DNA from: Flavobacterium sp. ACN2
GTDB lineage: Bacteria > Bacteroidota > Bacteroidia > Flavobacteriales > Flavobacteriaceae
Direction: 5' to 3'
Assembly: GCF_002303885.1 (NCBI RefSeq)
Contig: NZ_MRCM01000014.1
Coordinates: 103,503 to 167,502 of the forward strand
Length of the DNA: 64,000 nt
The notes below the pieces were generated by a model, which saw only the letters and a list, made by a program, of their open reading frames with translations, was not told the DNA's origin and ran no database searches. Shown here one piece after another: positions 1-8,392 of the stretch. Made by a program: the position numbers and the translations under genes. How positions within the stretch are numbered: the stretch's first letter is position 1; each line of letters opens with the position of its first letter.

Positions 1-395
1 ACAACAAATGCTAATTCTACTTCCCAGTCTGTTTTTTCACTGTTTTTTGGAATGATCAAATTGTCATTTGGCCCACATAAAGAAGTCGTAGATTTAAAGA
101 AGATAATTGGTTCTTCTGGAATTGCAGCACCAGTTTCTTCGCAGTGATCTACATAATTTAACCCGATGCAGATAATTTTTGAAGGACGTGCAACTGGAGA
201 ACCTAAACGTACTGAATCGCTTACTTCTGGTAATGCAGGATTATTTTCTAAAGCTTCTTCTAATTTCGCTAAACCGTCATTTTCAAAAAAAGCTTCGTTG
301 TAATCTGATACGATAGACGAAACGTCATATCTTTTATCATTCAGTAAAACTCCTGGTTTTTCCTTTCCTTCTTCTCCGAATCTAATAAGTTTCAT
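1..395 (-). CDS. Fumarylacetoacetate hydrolase family protein (partial, C-terminus outside window)
   Basis: The first ~131 residues of an FAH-family enzyme are visible, starting at an ATG whose complement is at 393-395; the rest runs off the left edge. The start MKLIRFG, the GLNYVDHCEETG stretch, the FFKSTTS motif and WEVELA (family metal-binding Glu) are typical of 2-keto-3-deoxy sugar acid hydrolases. Members split 2,4-diketo-3-deoxy-L-fuconate or -rhamnonate into pyruvate and a small acid. It lies downstream of the dehydratase and SDR genes on the same strand, which fits the last step of a non-phosphorylative deoxy-sugar pathway. The exact substrate is inferred from the neighbours. Confidence 0.85.
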   Translation of the reverse strand, partial: MKLIRFGEEGKEKPGVLLNDKRYDVSSIVSDYNEAFFENDGLAKLEEALENNPALPEVSDSVRLGSPVARPSKIICIGLNYVDHCEETGAAIPEEPIIFFKSTTSLCGPNDNLIIPKNSEKTDWEVELAFV

Positions 396-428
396 ATTTT
401 TATTTTTTTAGTAATGTGTATTTTTTTT

Positions 429-614
429 GCCACAGATTAAAAGGATTAAAATGATTTTTAAAACTGTGCTTAATTTTTTTTGCCACGAATTGCACAAATT
501 TTCTCGAATTAAAATTTGTGGAAATTCGTGAAATTCGTGGCTTATTTTTTTGCACGCAGATTTTGCAGATCGAGCAGATTTTTTTTAATCCTTTTAATCT
601 TTTTAATCTGTGGC
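429..614. repeat. Nested intergenic inverted repeat
   Basis: The outer arms GCCACAGATTAAAAGGATTA (from 429) and its near-complement ending AATCTGTGGC (to 614) enclose a second inverted repeat at 482-541 with arms starting GCCACGAATT and ending AATTCGTGGC. A run reading CACGCAGATTTTGCAGAT lies between them. It occupies the gap between the SDR and FAH genes. No protein can be read through it. It may fold in RNA, or be a mobile palindromic repeat. Confidence 0.7.
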
Positions 615-625
615 TAAATAAATTT

Positions 626-1390
626 TTAGTTATTTAATTTAATAAATCCACCATCAATTGGGTAATCTGAACCTGTGATAAAAGATGACTCGTCACTGCA
701 TAAGAATAACGCTAAAGTTGCAATTTCTTCTGGTTTTCCCATTCGGCCGATTGGCTGTGATTGTGAAAGTTTTTCGAAAATTTCTTCTTCTTTTCCAGGA
801 TAATTTTTAGCAATAAATCCGTCTACAAAAGGCGTGTGAACTCTCGCAGGAGATATAGAATTACATCTGATTTTATCATTCAAATAATCTTTTGCAACCG
901 ATAAAGTCATGGCCATAACCGCTCCTTTTGCTGTAGAATAAGCAAAACGATCTGGAATTCCAACCCAGCAAGCGATTGAAGCTAAGTTCAAAATTACACC
1001 TCCGCCAGAATTTCTCAGCGCCGGAATTGAAGCATGAAGACAGTTGTAAACTCCTTTTACGTTTACATTCATAATTCTGTCAAAATCAGATTCTGAAGTG
1101 GTGTCTACTTTTCCAACGTGAGCAATTCCAGCATTGTTTACTAGAATATTGATATTTCCGATTTTTTGGAAAGTTGAATTTACTTGTTCGTGGTTTGAAA
1201 CGTCGCAGGCATGAGCAAAAACATTTCCGCCAGCGGATTTAATTTCTTCTACTGTTTCTTTTGCGCTTTCTTCAGTCAATTCTAAAATGTGAACTTCAGC
1301 TCCTTGTTTTGCAAATAAAACCGAAATCGCTCTTCCAATTCCGCTTCCACCGCCGGTGATAATTGCTTTTTTATTTTGTAATGAAAACAT
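626..1390 (-). CDS. SDR-family oxidoreductase, probable 2-keto-3-deoxy-L-fuconate dehydrogenase
   Basis: A classical short-chain dehydrogenase of 254 residues. The Rossmann motif TGGGSGIG is near residue 12, NNAG near 86, and the active-site YSTAK (Tyr and Lys) near 150, followed by the usual C-terminal PIDGG. It should oxidise a hydroxy-acid intermediate with NAD(P)+ in the cytoplasm. It starts 37 bp after the stop of the UxaA-family dehydratase and precedes the FAH hydrolase, so dehydratase, SDR and hydrolase form the order expected for L-fuconate breakdown (dehydration, oxidation, C-C cleavage). SDR sequences alone do not fix substrate; the fuconate assignment rests on context. Confidence 0.8.
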   Translation of the reverse strand: MFSLQNKKAIITGGGSGIGRAISVLFAKQGAEVHILELTEESAKETVEEIKSAGGNVFAHACDVSNHEQVNSTFQKIGNINILVNNAGIAHVGKVDTTSESDFDRIMNVNVKGVYNCLHASIPALRNSGGGVILNLASIACWVGIPDRFAYSTAKGAVMAMTLSVAKDYLNDKIRCNSISPARVHTPFVDGFIAKNYPGKEEEIFEKLSQSQPIGRMGKPEEIATLALFLCSDESSFITGSDYPIDGGFIKLNN

Positions 1391-1427
1391 TTGATATAAA
1401 TTTTTATGAGTTGTTTTTAATAGTCTT

Positions 1428-3083
1428 TTACAAAGATACGCCGCGTTTCCACGGAATAAAATCGTCTTGGTTTAATTGAACCGCTTTCGGAATAATTTCA
1501 CCGCTTGCCGCTTTGATGCAGTATTCTAAAATTTCTTCGCCCATTTCTTCAATAGATTTTTCACCACTGATAATTGGTCCGCAGTCAATATCAATAATAT
1601 CTTTCATTCTGGTTGCCAGAACAGAGTTTGTAGCTACTTTAATTACGGGACAAACTGGATTTCCTGTCGGCGTTCCCAATCCAGTCGTAAACAAAATTAA
1701 AGTTGCTCCCGAAGCTGCTTTTCCAGTTGTTGCTTCAACGTCATTTCCTGGCGTGCAAACCAAACTTAAACCAGGTTTTGTAACTAGTTCTGTATAATCT
1801 AAAACATCTACAACAGGAGAAGTTCCGCCTTTTTTTGCTGCTCCAGCACTTTTGATAGCATCGGTAATTAAACCATCTTTGATATTTCCTGGAGACGGAT
1901 TCATATGGAAACCAGAACCCACTTTATGCGCCAGTTCATCATAAGATTCCATTAAATTGATGAATTTTTTAGCGTTATCTTCTGTAATACATCTGTCAAT
2001 CAAATTTTGCTCTGCACCACATAATTCTGGGAATTCAGCCAAAAGAATTTTTCCACCTAAAGCTACGACTAAATCTGAAGTATAACCAACCGCAGGATTT
2101 GCAGAAACACCGCTGAAACCATCACTTCCACCACATTTTACACCAATACATAAATCGCTCAAAGACGCATCTGTTCTTTCGTATTTATTGATTTCGATTA
2201 AACCTTCAAAAGTTTTTTTGATGGCATTGGTAATCAGAACTTCTTCGCTTTCTGTTTGTTGCTGTTCAAAAATAAACAACGGTTTGTCAAACTCTGGATT
2301 TTGTCTTTTTACATCATTTACAAAATCCTGAACTTGTAAATGCTGGCATCCTAAACTCAAAAGCGTGATTCCGCCCACGTTTGGGTGATTCGCGTAAGAA
2401 GCCAATAAAGCGCTCAAAGTAGAAGCGTCCTGACGTGTTCCGCCGCAACCGCCTTGGTGATTTAAGAATTTAATTCCGTCTACATTTTCAAAAACACGTT
2501 TGTTTTTTGGAGTCGGATTTAATTCAATATTGATATCGTTAATGTCATTTCCACTCAAATAACCTTCCAATAATTCGTGTGTAAATTGGTTGTATTTGTC
2601 CGTTACAGCATAGCCCAATTGTTTGTGTAATGCTTCTTTGATTACGTCAAGATTTCTGTTTTCACAAAAAACAGTCGGGATAAAAAGCCAGTAATTTGCC
2701 GTTCCAACGCGTCCGTCTTTTCTTTTATAACCTTTAAAAGTTCTGTTTTCAAACTTAGAAACATCAGGTGCATTCCATTCGTAAGAAGCATTTCTGTAAG
2801 CATAAGGATCTGCAGCATGTTTAAGATTTTCGGTTGTCATTAGACTTCCTTTTGCCAAATCGTTTTGCACTTTTCCGACCAAAACACCGTACATATTTAC
2901 TTCTTCTCCTTGCTTCATATCCTGCATGTAGAATTTATGTTTGGCTTTGATGAGGTCTTGTAAAACGTAAGTTTCATTTTCAAAATGAATGGTTTCTCCT
3001 TTTTGAAGATCGGTTAAGGCAACCAATACATTATCGTCTGGATGCAGTTTTACAACCAGTTTTTTTGTGTTATTCTCAGACAT
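1428..3083 (-). CDS. UxaA-family sugar-acid dehydratase (altronate/L-fuconate dehydratase-like)
   Basis: A 551-residue member of the altronate dehydratase (UxaA/GarD) family with both parts: an N-terminal SAF domain (about residues 10-95) and a long catalytic domain beginning near GYKRKDGRVGTANYW. Cys/Gly-rich segments of the family are present (HQGGCGGTRQD, LGCQHLQ, GVKCGGSDGFSG), including likely metal-binding Cys. It would remove water from an aldonic acid to give a 2-keto-3-deoxy acid. It is the first gene of the minus-strand operon and is divergent from an AraC-type regulator. Altronate is the textbook substrate, but no uxaB, uxaC or kdg gene is nearby, so L-fuconate or a related acid is more likely. 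Confidence 0.85.
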   Translation of the reverse strand: MSENNTKKLVVKLHPDDNVLVALTDLQKGETIHFENETYVLQDLIKAKHKFYMQDMKQGEEVNMYGVLVGKVQNDLAKGSLMTTENLKHAADPYAYRNASYEWNAPDVSKFENRTFKGYKRKDGRVGTANYWLFIPTVFCENRNLDVIKEALHKQLGYAVTDKYNQFTHELLEGYLSGNDINDINIELNPTPKNKRVFENVDGIKFLNHQGGCGGTRQDASTLSALLASYANHPNVGGITLLSLGCQHLQVQDFVNDVKRQNPEFDKPLFIFEQQQTESEEVLITNAIKKTFEGLIEINKYERTDASLSDLCIGVKCGGSDGFSGVSANPAVGYTSDLVVALGGKILLAEFPELCGAEQNLIDRCITEDNAKKFINLMESYDELAHKVGSGFHMNPSPGNIKDGLITDAIKSAGAAKKGGTSPVVDVLDYTELVTKPGLSLVCTPGNDVEATTGKAASGATLILFTTGLGTPTGNPVCPVIKVATNSVLATRMKDIIDIDCGPIISGEKSIEEMGEEILEYCIKAASGEIIPKAVQLNQDDFIPWKRGVSL

Positions 3084-3243
3084 TGTGTTGTTTGTTTTTT
3101 CTTTTTTTTTGATGTCACTGCTTTCGTTTTATAACAATTTAATCCCTTGATTTTGTATAGAATTCGTGCAGTTAACGAAAAATAAAATTAGTTTTTTTAA
3201 ACATTGGTTAATAGTCTAATATTATCCGTATATAATCTTTAAT

Positions 3244-3251
3244 TATCTTTG
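3244..3251 (+). promoter_or_regulatory. -7 box TATCTTTG of the AraC-type regulator
   Basis: A perfect match to the Bacteroidota -7 consensus TAnnTTTG. The ATG follows only four bases after the final G, so transcription should start at or next to the start codon and the mRNA would be leaderless or nearly so. No TTTG-type -33 element is visible at the usual distance. Confidence 0.55.
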
Positions 3252-3255
3252 CAGT

Positions 3256-4152
3256 ATGAAATTGGAACAAACCAAAATAGCGTCTTATCTTAACACGAAG
3301 GTTTCGGTGCTGAATCGTATTGAACCTTTTTTTCAAGCGCCTTTTCATTCGCATCCGGAATTGGAATTGGTGTATGTAAAAGAGAGTTTCGGCAAGCGAA
3401 TTATTGGAAATTCGGTTATGCCGTTTGAACCGGGAGATATGGTTTTTTTAGGATCGGATATTCCGCACGTTTGGTTAAATGATGAAAAATACTATCATGG
3501 AATTGAAGATTTAAGAGCCAATTCGATTGTCGTATATTTTCATAAAGATATTTTCGGACCGACTTTTTACGAATTAAAAGAAACTCAGAAAATAAACGAA
3601 CTTTTTTTTCAGGCAGGAAAAGGAATTTCGATTATCGGAAAAACCAATAAACAGATCGCAAAGAAACTAGAGAAGTTAGTTGCTAAAAAAGACTTCGAAG
3701 TTATTGTCGGACTTTTTGAAATTTTATCTATTCTTTCCGAAAGTCAGGATACGATTTACATCAACGATGAAATTTATTCGTTGATGCAGAAGGATTCGAA
3801 AGTAGATCGTCTTTCGGAGGTTTTTCAATACGTCAACAAAAATTATAAAAAGAATATTTCCTTGGAAGAAATTGCCGCTGTCGCGAATATGACGCGGACT
3901 TCGTTCTGCAGAATGTTCAGGGTAAAAACGAAGAAGAATTTTGTAGATTATCTGCACGAAATCCGAATTTCGAATGCTTGTAAATTGTTGTTGGAAACGG
4001 ATAAAAGCATGTCTGAAATTGCGTATGAATGCGGTTATAAAACGGCTTCAAACTTCAATAAACTCTTCAAAAAAGTTAAGGGAATTACACCATCTGATTT
4101 TAAAAACAATGCGAAGGTTAGTTTTGCCACTCCCGATAGCTATCGGGAATAA
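3256..4152 (+). CDS. AraC-family transcriptional regulator with N-terminal cupin
   Basis: 298 residues. The N-terminal half is a cupin-like sensor (HSHPELELVYV and PFEPGDMVFLGSDIPHVW). The C-terminal half, from about residue 190, is a double helix-turn-helix (SLEEIAAVANMTRTSFCRMF, then SEIAYECGYKTASNFNKLFKK) with the AraC signature. It is transcribed away from the UxaA-family dehydratase with a 172-bp shared gap and is the likely local regulator of the fucose-type genes. The last codons (PDSYRE) are encoded by a perfect 18-bp palindrome, so the natural C-terminus may once have been a few residues shorter. Confidence 0.88.
   Translation: MKLEQTKIASYLNTKVSVLNRIEPFFQAPFHSHPELELVYVKESFGKRIIGNSVMPFEPGDMVFLGSDIPHVWLNDEKYYHGIEDLRANSIVVYFHKDIFGPTFYELKETQKINELFFQAGKGISIIGKTNKQIAKKLEKLVAKKDFEVIVGLFEILSILSESQDTIYINDEIYSLMQKDSKVDRLSEVFQYVNKNYKKNISLEEIAAVANMTRTSFCRMFRVKTKKNFVDYLHEIRISNACKLLLETDKSMSEIAYECGYKTASNFNKLFKKVKGITPSDFKNNAKVSFATPDSYRE
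4131..4148. repeat. Perfect 18-bp palindrome at the 3' end of the AraC gene
   Basis: TCCCGATAGCTATCGGGA equals its own reverse complement. It covers the last codons of the AraC-type gene and provides its C-terminal residues. This looks like a dispersed palindromic repeat that landed at the gene end. A degenerate relative (CCCGAGCGATAGCG) is visible near 22407. Confidence 0.75.
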
Positions 4153-4189
4153 AGATTAAAGAGGATACAAATCTGTTTGAAAAGAAATA

Positions 4190-4374
4190 GCCACGAATTC
4201 ACGAATTAAAACAATTCAAAAGAGCTGTGAAAATCTGAATCAAAAACTAGCTAACAATTTCACAAATTAAGTTGATTTAAAAATTTGTGAAATCTAAGTG
4301 AGATAAAAAAGAAAACCACGAATTCATAAATTTATTCCCAAAGATTATCAAAAAATAATTCGTGAATTCGTGGC
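4190..4374. repeat. Nested inverted repeat between convergent genes
   Basis: Left arm GCCACGAATTCACGAATT (4190-4207) pairs perfectly with AATTCGTGAATTCGTGGC (4357-4374). A second pair, ATTTCACAAATT and AATTTGTGAAAT, lies inside. It separates the 3' ends of the AraC-type gene and the SDR gene, so it could end transcription from both sides. It shares its arm sequence with the repeat at 482-541. Confidence 0.7.
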
Positions 4375-4384
4375 TAAAAAAAAA

Positions 4385-5164
4385 TTAAATAGAACGATCT
4401 AAATGCGTATAACCACCATCAACATAAATAATTTGACCTGTTGTATGACTTGATTTTTCAGACAATAAGAAAACCACCATATTCGCGATTTCTTCTGCGG
4501 TTGTCATTCTGTTTTCTAATGGAATATTTTTAGTGATCGCAGCCAATTTTTCTTCTTTGTTTTCAAAAGTGTTGATCCACGTTTCGTAAAGCGGCGTGTA
4601 ACATTCTGCTACGATTACAGCGTTTACACGGATGCTGTATTTTAATAATTCAACAGCCCATTCTCTGGTTAAAGCATTTCTTCCGCCGTTTGAAGCGGCA
4701 TACGCTGAGGTTCCGCCTTGACCTGTTTCAGCCGTTTTAGAACCAATGTTTACAATTGCTCCTTTTGATTCTTTCAAATACGGAAGTGCGTGCTGCGCCA
4801 TCAAATAATAATGCACTAAATTTTTGTGAAGAGAAGCAGCGAAATCTTCATAATTTCCGTTTTCTAATCCAACACCGTCATTAACGCCGGCATTGTTTAC
4901 CAATCCGTCAATTCTTCCGAATTTTGCGATTACGGCTTCAACGGCTTTTTTGCAGTCTTCAGGTTTTGTCAAATCGGCAGCAACTTGATGCGCTTCTTTT
5001 CCAATGGCTTTTAATTCTTCTACGGCTTTGATGTTATCATTTTCGTTACGTCCAACGATAAACGGAATGGCATTTTCTTCGGCTAGAACCTTAACGATTC
5101 CTAAACCGATTCCTTTTGCACCTCCCGTAACGATAATGATTTTTTGGGTTAATGATAACTGCAT
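4385..5164 (-). CDS. SDR-family oxidoreductase, probable L-fucose dehydrogenase
   Basis: 259 residues with SDR motifs: TGGAKGIG near residue 13, NNAG near 92, a Ser in NIGSKTAE and the catalytic YAASNGG near 155, where the usual YxxxK lysine is replaced by Asn-Gly-Gly. That replacement is odd and occurs in some SDR subfamilies. It ends with IIYVDGGYTHLD. The likely role is oxidation of L-fucose (or a similar aldose) to its lactone, the first step of the non-phosphorylative route whose later enzymes lie at 1-3083. It is convergent with the AraC gene and stands apart from the main operon. Substrate is inferred from context. Confidence 0.7.
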   Translation of the reverse strand: MQLSLTQKIIIVTGGAKGIGLGIVKVLAEENAIPFIVGRNENDNIKAVEELKAIGKEAHQVAADLTKPEDCKKAVEAVIAKFGRIDGLVNNAGVNDGVGLENGNYEDFAASLHKNLVHYYLMAQHALPYLKESKGAIVNIGSKTAETGQGGTSAYAASNGGRNALTREWAVELLKYSIRVNAVIVAECYTPLYETWINTFENKEEKLAAITKNIPLENRMTTAEEIANMVVFLLSEKSSHTTGQIIYVDGGYTHLDRSI

Positions 5165-5210
5165 GGTATTTATATATTATAATTTAAAATTCTTGTTTTA
5201 TGAATTAGAT

Positions 5211-5277
5211 TGTCACCCTGAGTGGAGACGAAGGGCGCTCCAATTGGACGTGGGCTTCGACTCCGCTCAGCCTGACA
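5211..5277. repeat. REP-like palindrome (CTTCGACTCCGCTCAG family)
   Basis: Hairpin with arms GTCACCCTGAGTGGAG and CTTCGACTCCGCTCAG...TGAC. The same core recurs as an inverted pair at 37248-37304 and as a single degenerate arm at 37532-37554, so it is a dispersed repeat. Nothing else is visible in the 5165-5318 gap. Confidence 0.75.
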
Positions 5278-5318
5278 AAATCAGATATATTTTTTATTCA
5301 ATGAATATACCTTAAAAA

Positions 5319-5355
5319 TTTACAGCTGTTGTTCATGACAAACAACAGCTGTAAA
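5319..5355 (-). terminator. Strong hairpin after the symporter gene
   Basis: TTTACAGCTGTTGTT and AACAACAGCTGTAAA form a perfect 15-bp stem with a 7-nt loop. It sits 27 bp beyond the symporter stop codon, with A-rich DNA giving a partial U-run on the minus strand. It should end the symporter transcript before the SDR gene. Confidence 0.75.
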
Positions 5356-5382
5356 GATAGAGAGAATAGAACTGATAATTTA

Positions 5383-7068
5383 TTACCAGAACTTAACATA
5401 AAGAGCCACGATAATCAGTAATGTAATTACGATTAAAACTGTTGTTTGTGGCTGTACTTTGAACATTCCAGGTTCTGTCTCGAATGCTTTTGGGTTTACT
5501 TTTGGACCAGCGAAACTTATCAAAATCATTGCAATCATTGTGAATAAGAATGATAATCCCATACAGATGTGGAAAGGAATTTCAAAAGCTCCTTTTCCGT
5601 TATTGTAAGCGGTATATAAAAGTGTGTCGTTTCCAAATATAGCTGGAGCATATTCGTTGAATAAAACAGATAATAAGAATCCTAAAATTACCCCAACAAT
5701 TGCAGCTGTTCCAGTAGTTCTTTTCCAGAACATACCTAAGAAGAACATAGCGAAAACCCCAGGGCTAATGAATCCAGTGTATTTTTGGATGTAGGTAAAT
5801 CCTCCAACACCGCCAATTCCTAAAACGTCATTCCAAGTAAATAAAACAGCTAAAAGCATTGCAGCAAAAACGGCAAGTCTACCAATGTTTACTTGTTGTT
5901 TTTCACCAGCATCTTTCTGGATGTATTTTTTATGAATATCTAATGTATAGATTGTAGAGATACTGTTTACTTTTCCAGCTAAAGAAGCTACGATTGCAGC
6001 AGTTAAAGCGGCAACAGAAAGTCCTTTTAAACCGGTTGGCAAGAATGTTAATACAGCAGAGTAAGCTCCATCTTTTCCTCCAACTAATTGTGGTAAATGT
6101 CCGTTTGTGTATAAAACGTAAGCAGCAATACCAGGTAACATTACGATAAGTGGCATTAATAATTTTAACATACCAGCGAATAAAATTCCTGTACGAGCGG
6201 TTTGCAAATCTGCTCCAAGTGCTCTTTGTGTAATGTATTGGTTACATCCCCAGTAATTTAAGTTGATGATCCAGATACCTGCAGCGTAAGATAACAATCC
6301 AGGGAAAGTTAAATATTTATCGATTTCAAGCTGAGAAGATGTCGCAGTTGGTTTTGGAATAATCATTTTAAAATGCTCAGGCGCTTCTTTCATTAAAACT
6401 TTGAAACCAGCAATTGCATTTTCGCCAACACCAAAATATTGTCCAACAGTTGTTAGAGCGATGTAAGAAGTTACCAAACCTCCAATAATTAACACGGCAA
6501 CCTGAATAACGTCTGTATAAGCTACCACTTTCATTCCTCCAAGAGAAATAAATAGAGCAAAAACAGCTAAGCCGATCATGATCGCATGAAGATATTGACC
6601 TCCAGCAAGACCGTTAATTGCAACAGCTCCCAAATAAAGAATAGAAGTTAGGTTTACAAAAACGTACAAGAACAACCAGAAAACCGCCATAATCAAAGCA
6701 GTAGATTCGTTGTAACGTGTTTTTAAGAACTGTGGCATCGTGTAAATCTTGTTTTTAAGATAAACAGGAATAAACCACACAGCAACAATAATAAGTGCAA
6801 CGGCAGCAAGCCATTCGTAAGCAGCAACAGCGATTCCTAAAAAGAATCCTTCACCGCTCATTCCGATGAACTGTTCTGCAGAGATATTAGAAGCAATAAG
6901 AGAAGCTCCAATTGCCCACCAAGTTAAATTTCCTTCAGCCAAAAAGTAAGCTTTAGCATCTTGTTCGTCTTGTTTACGTTTGCGGTAAACGGTATAACCG
7001 TAGACCGAGACTACGATGAAATAAATAATAAAAACCGCATAGTCTGCGAAAGCGAGGTTTTGGTTCAT
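5383..7068 (-). CDS. Sodium/solute symporter (SSS family), vSGLT-like sugar transporter
   Basis: 561 residues with about 14 hydrophobic segments, closely resembling the Vibrio Na+/galactose transporter vSGLT. Visible shared motifs: ASLIASNISAEQFIGMSG (includes the sugar-contacting Gln), YEW (sugar-contacting Glu), and NLNYWGCNQYITQRALGA. It should import a sugar with Na+ across the inner membrane. The gal genes lie upstream, suggesting galactose. However, 250 bp separate it from galT, and that gap holds its own -7 box and a palindrome shared only with arabinose genes. L-arabinose has the same ring stereochemistry as D-galactose, so this may be the missing arabinose importer, or serve both sugars. 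Confidence 0.88.
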   Translation of the reverse strand: MNQNLAFADYAVFIIYFIVVSVYGYTVYRKRKQDEQDAKAYFLAEGNLTWWAIGASLIASNISAEQFIGMSGEGFFLGIAVAAYEWLAAVALIIVAVWFIPVYLKNKIYTMPQFLKTRYNESTALIMAVFWLFLYVFVNLTSILYLGAVAINGLAGGQYLHAIMIGLAVFALFISLGGMKVVAYTDVIQVAVLIIGGLVTSYIALTTVGQYFGVGENAIAGFKVLMKEAPEHFKMIIPKPTATSSQLEIDKYLTFPGLLSYAAGIWIINLNYWGCNQYITQRALGADLQTARTGILFAGMLKLLMPLIVMLPGIAAYVLYTNGHLPQLVGGKDGAYSAVLTFLPTGLKGLSVAALTAAIVASLAGKVNSISTIYTLDIHKKYIQKDAGEKQQVNIGRLAVFAAMLLAVLFTWNDVLGIGGVGGFTYIQKYTGFISPGVFAMFFLGMFWKRTTGTAAIVGVILGFLLSVLFNEYAPAIFGNDTLLYTAYNNGKGAFEIPFHICMGLSFLFTMIAMILISFAGPKVNPKAFETEPGMFKVQPQTTVLIVITLLIIVALYVKFW

Positions 7069-7206
7069 TGTTAGTAGTATTTTAAATAATTATTATAGGG
7101 TTGTTTGTTTATGTGGTTTTAAATAAGTTTTTGTGTTGTCAAATCTTGTTAAAAATGCAAGATGTGTTTTATTTCTGTTATTTTTTTGCGAAAATAAAGC
7201 AGAAGC

Positions 7207-7214
7207 CAAATGTA
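7207..7214 (-). promoter_or_regulatory. -7 box TACATTTG for the symporter gene
   Basis: On the minus strand this reads TACATTTG, a perfect TAnnTTTG match, identical to the candidate box of the AraR-like gene. It gives the symporter its own transcript independent of galT. The predicted leader is about 130 nt. Confidence 0.5.
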
Positions 7215-7243
7215 AAATAAAAATTTAGAAATTAACTATTAGT

Positions 7244-7262
7244 AAATGTGTTTTTTACATTT
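7244..7262. promoter_or_regulatory. Candidate AraR operator 1 (symporter)
   Basis: AAATGT-GTTTTTT-ACATTT, a perfect 6-7-6 inverted repeat lying upstream of the symporter -7 box. It matches the AARTGT-N7-ACAYTT pattern found six more times in the arabinose locus. Confidence 0.6.
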
Positions 7263-7318
7263 ATCCAACAGGAATTGTGTTAAATTTTTAGATTTGGATG
7301 AAGTACAACACGAAACCG

Positions 7319-8377
7319 TTACGCTTTTACTAGGCTTTTGTAATGTACATCTGAAAGCTGTCTCAAAATTTCAGCGCTTTTTTCAGGTGTAATATCACGC
7401 TGCGATTCGCCCAACATTTCATATCCAACCATGAATTTCTTTACCGTTGCAGATCTCAACAAAGGCGGATAAAAATGCATGTGGAAATGCCATTCAGGAT
7501 GTATTAAACCATCTGTTGGCGATTGGTGAATTCCTGACGAATATGGAAATGAAGTATTAAATAAATTGTCATACTTCGTTGTAAGTTGCTTTAAGATTTT
7601 CGCGAAAGCGGTACTTTCATCGGCAGTAAAATTGGTGATTTTGTTTACAGCTCTTTTGCTAATAATCATGGTTTCGTATGGCCAGATTGCCCAAAACGGA
7701 ACCAATGCCACAAAATGATCATTTTCGATTACGATACGATCGCCAGCTTTCAATTCAGCTTTTACGTAATCTTCTAACAATGTTGTCTGATTTTTATCGT
7801 AGTACGATTTTAAGCTGTTTTGTGTTTTTTCAACCTGAGTTGGTAGAGAAGATTGTGCCCAAATTTGGCCGTGTGGGTGTGGGTTACTACAGCCCATAAC
7901 ACTTCCTTTGTTTTCAAAAATTTGAACGTGGTTGATAAATTTAATGTTTCCTAAATCGGTATATTCTTTCTGCCAAGTTCTAATGATGTTTTCAATATCG
8001 GCAATTTCCATTTCTGGAAGAGTCAGATCGTGTCTTGGCGAAAAGCAAACCACTCTCGAAATTCCTTGTTCTGGTTTTGCCTTAAAAAAAGTATGTTTAA
8101 TATCATCTTCAAAAATGATTTCGTCCTGTTTCATAGCAGCAAAATCATTTTCAAAAACAAAACTGCTTTCGTATTGCGGATTATTCATTCCGTTGGCACG
8201 AACATTTCCTGGACACAAGTAACAAGTTGGGTCGTATTTAGGAAGTTCTTCAGTTGAAATAGTTTCATTTTGTCCTTGCCAAGGGCGTTTTGCACGGTGA
8301 GGTGAAACCAAGACCCATTCGTTAATTAATGGGTTGAAGCGTCTGTGCGGATCTTCGTTAATGTCAAAATTTTTCAT
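7319..8377 (-). CDS. galT: Galactose-1-phosphate uridylyltransferase
   Basis: 352 residues, the usual GalT length. It exchanges UMP between UDP-glucose and galactose 1-phosphate in the Leloir pathway. Visible motifs: N-terminal RRFNPLINEWVLVSPHRAKRPWQG, a zinc-site CYLCPG near residue 52, the active-site SNPHPHGQIWA whose second His is uridylylated, and a late HFHMHFYPP. It starts 15 bp after the galK stop, so the two are one operon transcribed galK to galT. Confidence 0.96.
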   Translation of the reverse strand: MKNFDINEDPHRRFNPLINEWVLVSPHRAKRPWQGQNETISTEELPKYDPTCYLCPGNVRANGMNNPQYESSFVFENDFAAMKQDEIIFEDDIKHTFFKAKPEQGISRVVCFSPRHDLTLPEMEIADIENIIRTWQKEYTDLGNIKFINHVQIFENKGSVMGCSNPHPHGQIWAQSSLPTQVEKTQNSLKSYYDKNQTTLLEDYVKAELKAGDRIVIENDHFVALVPFWAIWPYETMIISKRAVNKITNFTADESTAFAKILKQLTTKYDNLFNTSFPYSSGIHQSPTDGLIHPEWHFHMHFYPPLLRSATVKKFMVGYEMLGESQRDITPEKSAEILRQLSDVHYKSLVKA

Positions 8378-8392
8378 TGTACAGTTGTGGTT

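Noticed and set aside
1513..1797. Plus-strand frame inside the UxaA-family gene
   Set aside because: It is antisense to a full-length, clearly conserved coding region; the same applies to the other antisense frames in the window.
7208..7226. A second AraR-type site before the symporter (AAATGT-N7-AAATTT)
   Set aside because: The right half lacks the ACAYTT core; the left half is part of the -7 box.
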